A stretch of DNA of 64,000 nucleotides from an uncultured Oscillospiraceae bacterium (GTDB taxonomy: Bacteria > Bacillota > Clostridia > Oscillospirales > Oscillospiraceae), in the NCBI GenBank assembly GCA_947629795.1, contig CANRFC010000007.1, positions 1 through 64,000 on the forward strand, given 5' to 3'. This document shows positions 38,737-47,287 of this stretch, one piece after another. The position numbers and the translations under genes are program-made. Each line of letters opens with the position of its first letter. The first letter of the stretch is position 1. The notes below the pieces were generated by a model, which had not been told where the DNA came from, made no database searches, and was given only the letters and a program-made list of their open reading frames with translations.

Positions 38737-39174
38737 ATGAGACGGAAAAACATCAACTATAAGCCCAGCAGGCCCCAGGCCGCCATGGGCCTGGCCATCG
38801 GCGCGGTGTTCATTTTTCTGGGCCTGGGGATGGTCATTCCCATGGCCTTTGCCTCCGGGTCGCCCTTTATCGGCCTGTTCGGCGTGGCCTGGACGGGCAT
38901 CGCCGTGTACAATACCGTCATCAACGCCAAATACCTGTTCGGCTCCAAGGGCGGGAAGAGCGAGAACCTCTTCGGGGGCTACGAGGTCACCGAGGACCCC
39001 GCCGACGGGCAGATGCCCTCTTTCCAGCCCGACGCCCCCGACCACCAGCACATCACCGGCGCGGGACTGAGCCCCAAGGCCCGCCTGGAGCAGCTGGAGA
39101 CCCTGAAGGGCGCCGGTCTGCTCACCCCGGAGGAGTACGCCGAGAAGCGGAGGGAGATCCTGCGGGGGCTATGA
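38737..39174 (+). CDS. Membrane protein with C-terminal SHOCT-like motif
   Basis: The 145-residue product has two membrane helices (residues about 15-36 and 41-60), a linker, and a C-terminal SHOCT-like motif ([20 protein letters not shown]). The ATG at 38737 follows GAAGGGAGG. Its stop overlaps rnhA (ATGA). Function unknown. Confidence 0.65.
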   Translation: MRRKNINYKPSRPQAAMGLAIGAVFIFLGLGMVIPMAFASGSPFIGLFGVAWTGIAVYNTVINAKYLFGSKGGKSENLFGGYEVTEDPADGQMPSFQPDAPDHQHITGAGLSPKARLEQLETLKGAGLLTPEEYAEKRREILRGL

Positions 39175-39611
39175 AAACAGTCATCATCTATACCGACGGG
39201 GCCTGCTCGGGGAATCCCGGTCCCGGGGGATGGGGGGCCATCCTCCGGTACGGCAGGTACAAAAAGGAGCTCTCCGGCGGGGAAGCCCAGACCACCAACA
39301 ACCGCATGGAGCTCACCGGGGTCATCGCCGCCCTGGAGGCCCTCACCGAGCCCTGTGAGGTGGAGCTGTGGTCCGACTCCCGGTACGTCATCGACGGCCT
39401 GGGCAAGGGCTGGGCCAAGAGCTGGCGCGCCAAGGGCTGGGTCAAGGCCGACAAGAAGCCCGCCCTCAACCCCGACCTGTGGGGCCGCCTGCTGGACCTG
39501 TGCGAGATCCACACCGTCAAGCTCCACTGGGTCAAAGGGCATGCGGACAATGAATACAACAACCGCTGCGACGAGCTGGCGGTGATGGAGAGCCGGAAGT
39601 TTCAGAAATGA
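39171..39611 (+). CDS. rnhA: Ribonuclease HI
   Basis: RNase HI cuts the RNA strand of RNA-DNA hybrids. The 146-residue product has all catalytic acidic residues: the Asp in [11 protein letters not shown], the Glu in [14 protein letters not shown], the Asp in [12 protein letters not shown], and the Asp in [17 protein letters not shown]. Its length is standard. It is translationally coupled to the preceding membrane gene and ends the run from dnaA. Confidence 0.96.
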   Translation: MKTVIIYTDGACSGNPGPGGWGAILRYGRYKKELSGGEAQTTNNRMELTGVIAALEALTEPCEVELWSDSRYVIDGLGKGWAKSWRAKGWVKADKKPALNPDLWGRLLDLCEIHTVKLHWVKGHADNEYNNRCDELAVMESRKFQK

Positions 39612-39617
39612 CGGACA

Positions 39618-39659
39618 GAAAAAAGGAACGCTTTCTCACCGGGAAAGCGTTCCTTTTTC
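39618..39659. terminator. Bidirectional terminator between rnhA and the converging gene
   Basis: AAGGAACGCTTTC pairs with GAAAGCGTTCCTT, with an A-run before and a T-run after, so it can stop transcription from both sides. Confidence 0.9.
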
Positions 39660-39675
39660 ACAATTGTGGGAAAAA

Positions 39676-40056
39676 TCAGGCTTGGGGGGCGTCGGGGTCG
39701 GAGGTCTCGGGGGCCTTGGGAGCCTCGGGCTCATCGTCCACACCGGTCTCCACCTTGAACTCGAAGAGGGTCTCGGCGTCGGGCGCCTCCCCCTTCTCTA
39801 CCTTCAGGTCCACCAGGGGCTCCCCCGCCTCCTTGAGCTCATCCAGGTACTTGGTGACCAGGGGCAGGGCCAGGCCGGCGGAGAGGAAGGCACAGGCGGT
39901 GCCGGCCAGCCGGCGGGCGAACTTGCCCTTCAGAGCCAGGCCGCCCAGGATGCCGGTGGAGAGAAGGCACAGCTTCAGGGCGAGAAGGTCATCCTTGTCC
40001 ATGTTCTGGACGGTGTGCTGGGCGGTGTCGGTCAATTTTTCCACATTGATCTCCAT
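39676..40056 (-). CDS. Hypothetical protein with membrane hairpin
   Basis: The 126-residue product has a charged N-terminal helix (EKLTDTAQHTVQNMDKDDLL), two hydrophobic stretches (residues about 24-42 and 48-66), and an acidic, Pro-rich tail (ETGVDDEPEAPKAPETSDPD). No family is recognised. It lies downstream of lexA on the same strand, 59 bp away, so it may be in the SOS transcript. Confidence 0.6.
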   Translation of the reverse strand: MEINVEKLTDTAQHTVQNMDKDDLLALKLCLLSTGILGGLALKGKFARRLAGTACAFLSAGLALPLVTKYLDELKEAGEPLVDLKVEKGEAPDAETLFEFKVETGVDDEPEAPKAPETSDPDAPQA

Positions 40057-40115
40057 GGCAGGATCCTCCTTTTCAAGAAAAGCGGAAGGGACAGCCCCCG
40101 GCGGGGGCCCGGGGC

Positions 40116-40724
40116 TCAGTAGCGGCGGATGACGGCCACCACCCGTCCCAGGAGGGCGCAGCCCTCGCCGTCGATGGGCTCGTAGTCGGGGTTCTCGGGC
40201 ATGAGCCAGAGATGGCCGTCCTTCATATTGTAGGTCTTGACGGTGGCCTCGTCCTCAAAGAGGGCCACCACGATGTCCCCGTTGCGGAAGCTCTCCTGGC
40301 GGTGGACGATGACCAGGTCGTCGGGGAGGATGCCGGCGTAGAGCATGGACTCGCCCCGGACCCGGAGGGCAAAGTGCTCCCCCACCCGTCCGCCGGTGTC
40401 GAATTTCAGGTACTCCTCCACATTCTCCTCAGCCAGTATGGGAGAACCGGCGGCCACGTCGCCCACCAGGGGCACCCGGTCGGCCGAGCCGTCCATCTCC
40501 TCGGCCACGGCGTGGGGGATAGTGATGGCCCGGGTCTTCCCGTCGGCCTTGAGGATATAGCCCTCCTGCTCCAGCTTCTTCATGTGAAAGTGGACGGTGG
40601 ACGGGCTTTTGAGCTTTACGGCAGCGCCGATCTCCCGCACCGAGGGCGGATAGCCGTGCTTCCGGGTGAACACCTGGATGAAGTCGTAGATCTCGGCCTG
40701 CTTGGGCGTCAAGGGCGCGGACAT
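40116..40724 (-). CDS. lexA: SOS repressor LexA
   Basis: LexA represses SOS genes and cleaves itself when RecA is activated. The 202-residue product has an N-terminal winged helix (MSAPLTPKQAEIYDFIQVFT, then KSPSTVHFHMKKLEQEGYI), an Ala-Gly cleavage site in DVAAGSPIL, the catalytic Ser in VRGESMLYAGI and the Lys in EATVKTYN. The GAGGGG ribosome site is well placed. An operator overlaps the promoter. Confidence 0.95.
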   Translation of the reverse strand: MSAPLTPKQAEIYDFIQVFTRKHGYPPSVREIGAAVKLKSPSTVHFHMKKLEQEGYILKADGKTRAITIPHAVAEEMDGSADRVPLVGDVAAGSPILAEENVEEYLKFDTGGRVGEHFALRVRGESMLYAGILPDDLVIVHRQESFRNGDIVVALFEDEATVKTYNMKDGHLWLMPENPDYEPIDGEGCALLGRVVAVIRRY

Positions 40725-40754
40725 AGGGACCCCTCCTTTACCATTGATGGTTGT

Positions 40755-40793
40755 ATCATATCATACAATTTTCCGTTTGTCAAACAACAGTTC
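40755..40793 (-). promoter_or_regulatory. lexA promoter with overlapping SOS box
   Basis: On the minus strand TTGACA and TATGAT are 17 bases apart (40755-40783). GAACTGTTGTTT (40782-40793) overlaps the -35 and differs by one base from the Gram-positive SOS box GAACN4GTTC. Confidence 0.75.
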
Positions 40794-40813
40794 TAAAAAG
40801 AAAGGATTTTATT

Positions 40814-40854
40814 TACAAATTGTACTTGATTTCCCCGCATGGGGAGCGTATACT
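40814..40854 (+). promoter_or_regulatory. marR-operon promoter with candidate operators
   Basis: TTGATT (40826-40831) and TATACT (40849-40854) are 17 bases apart. A perfect inverted repeat TCCCCGCATGGGGA fills the spacer (40832-40845), and TACAAATTGTA (40814-40824) lies just upstream. Both suit binding by the dimeric MarR protein. Confidence 0.7.
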
Positions 40855-40893
40855 ACGGTAGCATGCGAATCGTAAGGAGGCGAACGAATTTTT

Positions 40894-41403
40894 GTGAAAC
40901 CACAACTGTACTGCGCCAATGAGCCCAGCGCTCTGTTCCACAGTCTGCATCAGGCCCACCGCCGGCAGGTGGCCAGGGCCCAGGCGGACCAGGGGCTGGA
41001 GGGATTGGGGTCCCCCATGCTCCTGCTGGTGCTGTTTCGGGCGGAGGAAGAGGGCCGGGTCTGCTCCCAGAGGGAGGTGGCCAAGGTCCTCCGCCTGGCC
41101 CCGGCCACGGTGGCGGTGTCTCTTAAGACCCTGGAGCGGGAGGGCTATGTCCGGCGGCGCACCGATGAGCGGGACGCCCGCCGCAACCGGGTCAGTCTCA
41201 CAGACAAGGGCCGGCAGGCAGTGGAGCTGTGCGGCCGGGCCTTCCGCCAGGTGGACGAGCGGATGCTCGCCGGCTTCTCCCCGGAGGAGCGGCAGGCGCT
41301 CTCCGGCTTTCTGCGCAGAATGATCGAAAACCTGGGCGGGCCGCCCGAGCTCCTCTCCCCGCCCCCCGCATTTTCCCCTGGACCCCGAAAGGAGGGACCC
41401 TGA
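40894..41403 (+). CDS. MarR-family transcriptional regulator
   Basis: The 169-residue winged-helix regulator has SQREVAKVLRLAPATVAVSL as recognition helix region, then KTLEREGYVRRRTDERDARR as the wing, and a dimerisation helix pair at the ends. The GTG start follows AAGGAGG with rather long spacing. It begins an operon with two ABC exporter half-transporters, so it most likely controls them and senses a compound they export. Confidence 0.85.
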   Translation: MKPQLYCANEPSALFHSLHQAHRRQVARAQADQGLEGLGSPMLLLVLFRAEEEGRVCSQREVAKVLRLAPATVAVSLKTLEREGYVRRRTDERDARRNRVSLTDKGRQAVELCGRAFRQVDERMLAGFSPEERQALSGFLRRMIENLGGPPELLSPPPAFSPGPRKEGP

Positions 41404-41404
41404 T

Positions 41405-43144
41405 TTGCTCAAGCTGTTTCTGACCCATCTGGAGGGCTACAAAAAGGTGGCCGCCCGGTCCCCGGTGGTCATGTTTCTGGAGACCATCTGTCAGCTCCTG
41501 CTCCCCCTGGTCATGGCCGATATCGTGGATGTGGCCATCCCCAGCGGAGACGTGAGCCTGATCTTTCAATACGGCGCGAGGATGCTTCTCCTGGCCGCCT
41601 GCGCCATCCTGCTGGGCGTGTTGGGGGCGAGATACGCCACCTTCGCCAGCCAGGGCTTCGGCGCCAATCTGCGCCAGGCTCTCTTTGACAAGATCCAGAC
41701 CTTCTCCTTCGCGGATATCGACCGCTTTTCCTCCGCCAGCCTCATCACCCGGATGACCAATGACGTCAACACCCTGACCATGATGCTGGCCATGAGCCTG
41801 CGGATGCTCATCCGGGCGCCGGTGATGCTTGTGGCGGCCCTCATCATCGCCATCCGGCTCAACGCCCGGCTGGCCATGATCCTGCTGGCCATCATCCCCC
41901 TGATGGTGGTGGCGGTGGGCGTCATTATGAAAGTCTGCTCCCGGCTGTTCGGTATCGTCCAGCAGAAGATCGACGCCGTCAACGGCGTGCTCCAGGAGAA
42001 CCTGGTGGGCATCCGGGTGGTGAAGGCTTTTGTCCGGGAGGACTATGAGAAGCAGAAGTTCGGGAAGGCCACCGACGAGCTGCGGGACGCCTTCCTCAAC
42101 GTGGGCATGAAGATCGTGGCCATCATGCCGGTGATGATGCTGGCCATGAACGCCGCCACCGTGCTGGTGTTCTACAACGGCGGCCGGATGGTCATGGGCG
42201 GCACCTTCCTGCTGGGGGACCTGAACGCCTTCATCGACTACATCGCCCAAATCCTGATGAGCGTGATGATGGTGTCCATGGCCCTGCTCCAGGTCACCCG
42301 GAGCCAGGCCTGCGCCCGGCGGATCAACGAGGTGCTCAGCGCCCAGCCCGATATCGAGGATAAGCCCGGCGCCGGGACCGCCGCCCTCCCCGCCCCCAAG
42401 GGCAAGGTGGAGTTCCGCAACGTGTCCTTCAAGTATGTCCAGACCGGCACCGGGGACGACGTGCTGAAGGACATCTCCTTCACCGTGGAGCCCGGGCAGT
42501 TCGTGGCCATCGTGGGTGGCACCGGCACGGGCAAGTCCTCCCTGGTGAACCTCATCCCCCGGTTCTACGACGTCACCGGCGGCGCGGTGCTCCTGGACGG
42601 AGTGGACGTGCGGGACTATCCCATCGAGGAGCTGCGCTCCCGTATCGGTATGGTGCTGCAGAACAACGTGCTCTTCTCGGGCACCATCCGGGAGAACCTG
42701 CTCTGGGGCGACCCGGACGCCACCGAGGAGGAGATGATCCAGGCCGCCAAGGACGCCCAGGCCTATGACTTCATCATGTCCTTCCCCGACGGCTTTGACA
42801 CCCGCATTGACCAGGGAGGCGTCAACGTCTCCGGCGGGCAGAAGCAGCGGCTGTGCATCGCCCGGGCCATGCTCCGCAAGCCGGCGGTGCTCATCCTGGA
42901 CGACTCCACCTCCGCCGTGGACTCGGCCACCGAGGCCGCCATCCGGGAGTCCTTCGAGAAAAATCTGGCGGACACCACCGTCATCATCATCGCCCAGCGC
43001 ATCTCCTCGGTGCAGTACGCCGACGAGATCCTGATCCTGGACGACGACCACATCGTGGGCCAGGGCACCCACGACGAATTGTTGGCTTCCAACGCCATTT
43101 ACCAGGAGATCTACCAATCTCAGCAGGAAGGGGTGAGCCAGTAA
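41405..43144 (+). CDS. ABC exporter half-transporter, degenerate catalytic site
   Basis: The 579-residue protein has six membrane helices and a nucleotide-binding domain: Walker A GGTGTGKSSL near residue 370, signature NVSGGQKQRLCIARA, Walker B AVLILDDSTSAVD and switch region IIIAQRISSV. The catalytic Glu after Walker B is Asp and the switch His is Gln, the pattern of the non-hydrolysing site in heterodimeric exporters such as TM287/288 and BmrCD. It overlaps the next gene at TAATG, so the two form a heterodimer. TTG serves as start. Confidence 0.9.
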   Translation: MLKLFLTHLEGYKKVAARSPVVMFLETICQLLLPLVMADIVDVAIPSGDVSLIFQYGARMLLLAACAILLGVLGARYATFASQGFGANLRQALFDKIQTFSFADIDRFSSASLITRMTNDVNTLTMMLAMSLRMLIRAPVMLVAALIIAIRLNARLAMILLAIIPLMVVAVGVIMKVCSRLFGIVQQKIDAVNGVLQENLVGIRVVKAFVREDYEKQKFGKATDELRDAFLNVGMKIVAIMPVMMLAMNAATVLVFYNGGRMVMGGTFLLGDLNAFIDYIAQILMSVMMVSMALLQVTRSQACARRINEVLSAQPDIEDKPGAGTAALPAPKGKVEFRNVSFKYVQTGTGDDVLKDISFTVEPGQFVAIVGGTGTGKSSLVNLIPRFYDVTGGAVLLDGVDVRDYPIEELRSRIGMVLQNNVLFSGTIRENLLWGDPDATEEEMIQAAKDAQAYDFIMSFPDGFDTRIDQGGVNVSGGQKQRLCIARAMLRKPAVLILDDSTSAVDSATEAAIRESFEKNLADTTVIIIAQRISSVQYADEILILDDDHIVGQGTHDELLASNAIYQEIYQSQQEGVSQ

Positions 43145-45297
43145 TGCCGGGACCCAAGGGAGCCCCCCGGGGGGGCTATCAGAAACCGAAAAACATCGGA
43201 AAGACCGTCAGACGGCTGCTGGGCTACCTCACCCGCTCGCCCTGGCCCCTGGTGCTGGTGGCGGTGTGCCTCGTCGCCTCGGTGGCCGCCAACCTGGGCG
43301 GGACCTACATGATGCGGGGCATCATCAACAAGTTCATCTGGTCGGGCTGCACCGACTTTGCCGGCCTGGGCCGGGCCATCCTGGCCCTGGTGGGGGTGTA
43401 CCTCCTGGGGTGCCTGGCCTCCTACGGCCGCTCCGCCATCATGGTCCAGCTGGCCCAGCGGGGGGTCAACCGCCTGCGCAAGGACCTCTTCGACGCCCTC
43501 CAGGGCCTGCCCCTGAGCTACTTTGACCGCCATCCCCACGGGGAGCTGATGAGCCGCTTCACCAACGACGCCGACAACGTGCAGATGGCCCTGGAGCAGA
43601 GCCTGGTGAGCATGTTCTCCAGCGCCCTGATGTTTGTGGGCCTTGTATGCATGATGCTGTTCATCAACTGGCGGCTGTTCCTGGTCACCGCCCTGATCCT
43701 GGGCGTCACCATGCTCTTCTTCAAGGTCATCGGCGGCCGCTCCCGGCGGTACTACCAGGCCCAGCAGGCCGCCCTGGGCGCCGTCAACGGCGACATCCAG
43801 GAGATGATCGAGGGTCTGAAGGTGGTCAAGGCCTTCACCTATGAGGAGCGGGCAAAGGCCGACTTCAAGGGCCTGAACGAGACCTACCGGGACGCCGCCC
43901 AGAAGGCCAACTTCTACTCGGGCATCATGGGCCCGGTCACCGGCAACCTGATGAACATCGGCTATGCCCTCACCGCCGCCTTCGGCGGCCTTCTGTCAAT
44001 TCTCCAGGGCTTCGACCTGGGGGGCCTGGTCACCTACCTGAAGCTGTGCAAGCAGGTGGGTCAGCCCCTGGAGGAGGTCTCCCAGCAGATGACCGCCCTC
44101 CTCTCCGCCCTGGCGGGCGCCGAGCGCATCTTTGACGTGATGGACACCCGGCCCGAGACCGATGAGGGCGCCATCACCCTGGTCCCCGCCCACAAGGACG
44201 CCAACGGCGCCCTCAGAGAGCGCACCGAGGGCGAGCGGGAGACCACCTGGGCCTGGAAGACCCCCAAGAACGCCGGCTTCGCCCTGGTGCCCGTCCTCCG
44301 GGAGGGAGAGACCCTCACGGAGCTTGCCCAGGCCGAGAAGTCGGAGAAGGGCTGGCGCATCGTCCCCCCCGACGAGGCTGCGGAGAGCCCGGTGTGGGGG
44401 ACCCTCGCCCCCGACGGGACCTTCGCCCCGGCGGAGGACGTGTCCCTGCTGGCAAGCCACGGCTGGGCCTGGAAGTACCCCGGCCCGGACGGTAAGGTCT
44501 CCCTCCACCTCATCCGGGGCAGAGTCCGCAACGTCCCCGGGGAGGACTACACCCTCACCGAACTGCGGGGGGCGGTGCGCTTCCAGCACGTGGACTTCTC
44601 CTACGTCCCCGGCAAACGGGTGCTCCACGACGTGTCGGTGTACGCCAACCCCGGCCAGAAGATCGCCTTCGTGGGCTCCACCGGCGCGGGCAAGACCACC
44701 ATCACCAACCTCATCAACCGCTTCTACGAGATCGAGGGCGGCATGATCACCTTTGACGGCCTGAACGTCCGGTCCATCGCCAAGGACTCCCTCCGCCGGG
44801 CCCTGGGGGCCGTCCTCCAGGACACCCACCTCTTCACCGGCACCGTGATGGAGAACATCCGCTACGGCCGCCTGGACGCCACCGACGAGGAGTGCATCGC
44901 CGCGGCCAAGACGGCGGGGGCCCACTCCTTCATCCGCCGTCTCCCCGACGGCTACCAGACCATGGTCACCGGGGACGGGGCCAACCTGTCCCAGGGCCAG
45001 CGGCAGCTTTTGGCCATCGCCCGGGCCGCCGTGGCCGACCCCCCGGTAATGATCCTGGACGAGGCCACCTCCTCCATCGACACCCGCACCGAGGCCCTCA
45101 TCCAGAAGGGCATGGACGCCCTGATGGAGGACCGCACGGTCTTCGTCATCGCCCACCGGCTCTCCACCGTCCGCAACGCCGACTGCATCGTGGTCATCGA
45201 GCACGGGCAGATCCAGGAGAAGGGCTCCCACGCCGAGCTCCTGGAGGAACAGGGCCGCTACTACCAGCTCTACACCGGCCAGTTCCAGCTGGACTGA
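43144..45297 (+). CDS. ABC exporter half-transporter with large linker insertion
   Basis: The 717-residue partner has six membrane helices, then an unusual insertion of about 130 residues (about 342-472), then a canonical nucleotide-binding domain: Walker A GSTGAGKTTI near residue 510, signature LSQGQRQLLAIARA, Walker B VMILDEATSSID and switch AHRLSTV. The insertion contains two similar WAWK-centred stretches (ETTWAWKTPKN and HGWAWKYPGPDG). Total length is well above the usual 580-620. With the preceding gene it should form an exporter for lipids, peptides or drugs; the cargo is unknown. Confidence 0.9.
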   Translation: MPGPKGAPRGGYQKPKNIGKTVRRLLGYLTRSPWPLVLVAVCLVASVAANLGGTYMMRGIINKFIWSGCTDFAGLGRAILALVGVYLLGCLASYGRSAIMVQLAQRGVNRLRKDLFDALQGLPLSYFDRHPHGELMSRFTNDADNVQMALEQSLVSMFSSALMFVGLVCMMLFINWRLFLVTALILGVTMLFFKVIGGRSRRYYQAQQAALGAVNGDIQEMIEGLKVVKAFTYEERAKADFKGLNETYRDAAQKANFYSGIMGPVTGNLMNIGYALTAAFGGLLSILQGFDLGGLVTYLKLCKQVGQPLEEVSQQMTALLSALAGAERIFDVMDTRPETDEGAITLVPAHKDANGALRERTEGERETTWAWKTPKNAGFALVPVLREGETLTELAQAEKSEKGWRIVPPDEAAESPVWGTLAPDGTFAPAEDVSLLASHGWAWKYPGPDGKVSLHLIRGRVRNVPGEDYTLTELRGAVRFQHVDFSYVPGKRVLHDVSVYANPGQKIAFVGSTGAGKTTITNLINRFYEIEGGMITFDGLNVRSIAKDSLRRALGAVLQDTHLFTGTVMENIRYGRLDATDEECIAAAKTAGAHSFIRRLPDGYQTMVTGDGANLSQGQRQLLAIARAAVADPPVMILDEATSSIDTRTEALIQKGMDALMEDRTVFVIAHRLSTVRNADCIVVIEHGQIQEKGSHAELLEEQGRYYQLYTGQFQLD

Positions 45298-45300
45298 CTT

Positions 45301-45387
45301 ACTTTCTTTTGAAAAAGAAAGTAAGCAAAGAAAACTTTTATGGGCTCCGCCTCCGGTACCTTTCGTACCGGAGGCGGAGCCTTTTTT
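45301..45387 (+). terminator. Terminator after the ABC operon
   Basis: GGCTCCGCCTCCGGTAC pairs perfectly with GTACCGGAGGCGGAGCC, followed by TTTTTT. It is preceded by a smaller hairpin (ACTTTCTT with AAGAAAGT) at 45301-45322. Confidence 0.9.
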
Positions 45388-45391
45388 GTCC

Positions 45392-45661
45392 TCAGTGGGT
45401 CTGCCAGAGCAGTTTGGTGTCGCACAGCACCAGGGTGGCGAAGCTCTCCCCCGGCGCGGGCAGGTCCCGGATGGGGGACGCCGCCGGGGCGGGCAGCCCC
45501 GCCCGCTCCACCTCATAGAGGGCCCGGGCCAGCGCCTGGGCGGCGCGCTCCATGCCGTCGGTGAGGGTCCTGCCCGAGGCGGCGCAGTCCACATCGGGAA
45601 AGCGGAAGGAATAGCCCCCCTTCTCCGGGGTAACGATGGCGGGATAGACGTATTTTGCCAT
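45392..45661 (-). CDS. HicB-like antitoxin, orphan
   Basis: The 89-residue product has the HicB fold: an N-terminal strand pattern MAKYVYPAIVTPEKGGYSFR with FPDVDCAASG, then a helix TDGMERAAQALARALYEVER. HicB usually neutralises the small RNase HicA from a two-gene operon. No hicA reading frame is adjacent, and there is no C-terminal DNA-binding domain. It may be a solitary regulator or a relic. A TATAAT-type promoter (TTGCTT-16-TATAAT) lies upstream on the minus strand. Confidence 0.75.
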   Translation of the reverse strand: MAKYVYPAIVTPEKGGYSFRFPDVDCAASGRTLTDGMERAAQALARALYEVERAGLPAPAASPIRDLPAPGESFATLVLCDTKLLWQTH

Positions 45662-45763
45662 GGCCTCGGCCTCCTGTGTCCGCGGGAACCCCTTCCGGGG
45701 CGCCGTTTTGACAAAATTATATCACGAACACGAAAAAAAGCAACGCCACCCCCTCTCCTCCCC

Positions 45764-45792
45764 TTGCAATTGCAGATAGAGTGTGTTACTAT
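45764..45792 (+). promoter_or_regulatory. Promoter of the SDR gene
   Basis: TTGCAA and TACTAT are 17 bases apart, giving a leader of about 35 bases. Confidence 0.72.
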
Positions 45793-45834
45793 TTTCACGA
45801 TATCAAGCCCCACAAAACAAAGGAGGAGATCCCC

Positions 45835-46644
45835 ATGAACGCAGATTTCGTCAAGGGTAAGACCGTCATCATCACCGGCGGGGGCCGGGCCGTCCTCTCC
45901 GACGGCAAGAGCTGCGGCTCCATCGGCTACGGCATCGCCACCGCCTACGCCAAGGAGGGCGCCAACATCGTCATCACCGGCCGGAACGTGAAGAAGCTGG
46001 AGGACGCCAAGGAGGAGCTGGAGCGGCTCTACGGCGTGAAGGTCCTCCCCGTCCAGGCCGACGTGGCCGCCGGCCAGGACAACGAAGCCACCGTCAAGCA
46101 TGTGGTGGATGAGGCCATCAAGGCCTTCGGCCGCATCGACGTGCTCATCAACAACGCCCAGGCCAGCGCCTCCGGCGTGCCCCTGGCCGACCACACCACC
46201 GAGAACTTCGACCTGGCCGTCTACTCCGGGCTGTACGCCGCCTTCTACTACATGAAGGCCTGCTACCCCTACCTGAAGGAGACCAAGGGCACCGTCATCA
46301 ACTTCGCCTCGGGCGCCGGCCTGTTCGGCAACTTCGGCCAGTGCTCCTACGCCGCTGCCAAGGAGGGCATCCGCGGCCTGAGCCGCGTGGCCGCCACCGA
46401 GTGGGGCAAGGACGGCATCAACGTCAACGTGGTCTGCCCCATCGCCTGGACCAGCCAACTGGAGAACTTTGAGAAGGCCTACCCCGACGCCTTCAAGGCC
46501 AACGTGAAGATGCCCCCCATGGGCCACTACGGCGACCCCGAGACCGAGATCGGCCGGGTGTGCGTCCAGCTGGCCAACCCCGACTTCAAGTACCTCACCG
46601 GCGAGACCCTCACCCTGGAGGGCGGCATGGGCCTGCGTCCCTGA
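45835..46644 (+). CDS. Short-chain dehydrogenase/reductase
   Basis: The 269-residue NAD(P)-dependent oxidoreductase opens with the nucleotide loop TVIITGGGRAVLSDGKSCGS, longer than the usual TGxxxGIG. It then has DVLINNA, the catalytic region SYAAAKEGIRGLSR (YxxxK) with an upstream Ser (INFASGAG), and the C-terminal TGETLTLEGGMGL. The substrate is not predictable. It has a strong ribosome site and stands alone between promoter and terminator. Confidence 0.87.
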   Translation: MNADFVKGKTVIITGGGRAVLSDGKSCGSIGYGIATAYAKEGANIVITGRNVKKLEDAKEELERLYGVKVLPVQADVAAGQDNEATVKHVVDEAIKAFGRIDVLINNAQASASGVPLADHTTENFDLAVYSGLYAAFYYMKACYPYLKETKGTVINFASGAGLFGNFGQCSYAAAKEGIRGLSRVAATEWGKDGINVNVVCPIAWTSQLENFEKAYPDAFKANVKMPPMGHYGDPETEIGRVCVQLANPDFKYLTGETLTLEGGMGLRP

Positions 46645-46662
46645 GCCCCCGGAACAAGCATC

Positions 46663-46698
46663 AAAAAAGGACTTCCGCTCCGGCGGAAGTCCTTTTTT
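46663..46698. terminator. Bidirectional terminator
   Basis: AAAAAAGGACTTCCGC pairs with GCGGAAGTCCTTTTTT. Confidence 0.9.
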
Positions 46699-46714
46699 GA
46701 TGGGCGGCGGGCCC

Positions 46715-47038
46715 TTACAGGCCAAAGACGGTCCAGGCTCCGGCAATACCCACGGCCAGGGCGGCGGCCGAGGCGCACAGCTCCAGCGCCCAGGGCATGA
46801 CCGCCCGGTGGTCCCGGCGGCGGGGCTTCTCCGCCGGCTGAGGGGCCTGGACGGGCTCCTCCAGCTCCCGGAGGGCGGCCTTGCGCTCCAGCTTCCGGCA
46901 GCAGCGGGCAAAGTCCAGCATCTCGCAGGGCTCCTCCCCCGCGGGAGCCTCCATGGGGGCGGGGGTGAGCCGGACCAGATCGGCGCCGCCGCTGACCTTC
47001 AGCCGGCGGGCGTTGAGGGCGATGTACATGGTGTCCAT
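46715..47038 (-). CDS. Hypothetical tail-anchored protein, possibly SOS-regulated
   Basis: The 107-residue product has a soluble N-terminal part with two Cys-containing stretches (EEPCEMLDFARCCRKLERKA), a basic linker (EKPRRRDHRAV) and one C-terminal membrane helix (LELCASAAALAVGIAGAWTV). A good AAGGAGG site precedes it. Upstream, within about 130 bp, are three GAACN4GTTC-like sites. Gram-positive SOS division inhibitors are small single-helix membrane proteins, but no LysM or other diagnostic motif is present, so this is only a possibility. Confidence 0.6.
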   Translation of the reverse strand: MDTMYIALNARRLKVSGGADLVRLTPAPMEAPAGEEPCEMLDFARCCRKLERKAALRELEEPVQAPQPAEKPRRRDHRAVMPWALELCASAAALAVGIAGAWTVFGL

Positions 47039-47120
47039 GAGGAAGGACCTCCTTTTCTGAGTTGACCCCAGTATAGCAGGACTTCAGTCCCATAAAACGG
47101 ACTGAGCCCGGGAAGTTTCA

Positions 47121-47173
47121 AAACATCTGTTCCTTAGAACGCTTGTTCTGAATTTAAAATACAACATCTGTTC
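47121..47173. promoter_or_regulatory. Three SOS-box-like operators
   Basis: GAACGCTTGTTC (47137-47148) is a perfect GAACN4GTTC site inside AGAAC...GTTCT. AACATCTGTTC occurs twice (47122-47132 and 47163-47173), each matching all but one box position. The two copies are 41 bp apart, about four helical turns. They lie between a small membrane-protein gene (-) and the large YcdB/SLH gene (+). A TAAAAT at 47155 could be a -10 for the + gene. Confidence 0.6.
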
Positions 47174-47287
47174 GAAAAAGTCAAGGGGTTTTGCAAAATT
47201 TTTTTGAAGGGGAGGGAACCTTTTCCTCTGCCCCTTCGTCTAAAGGACAAAAGGGGTGGTTTTCTGCCCGAAAAAGGAGGATGCACC

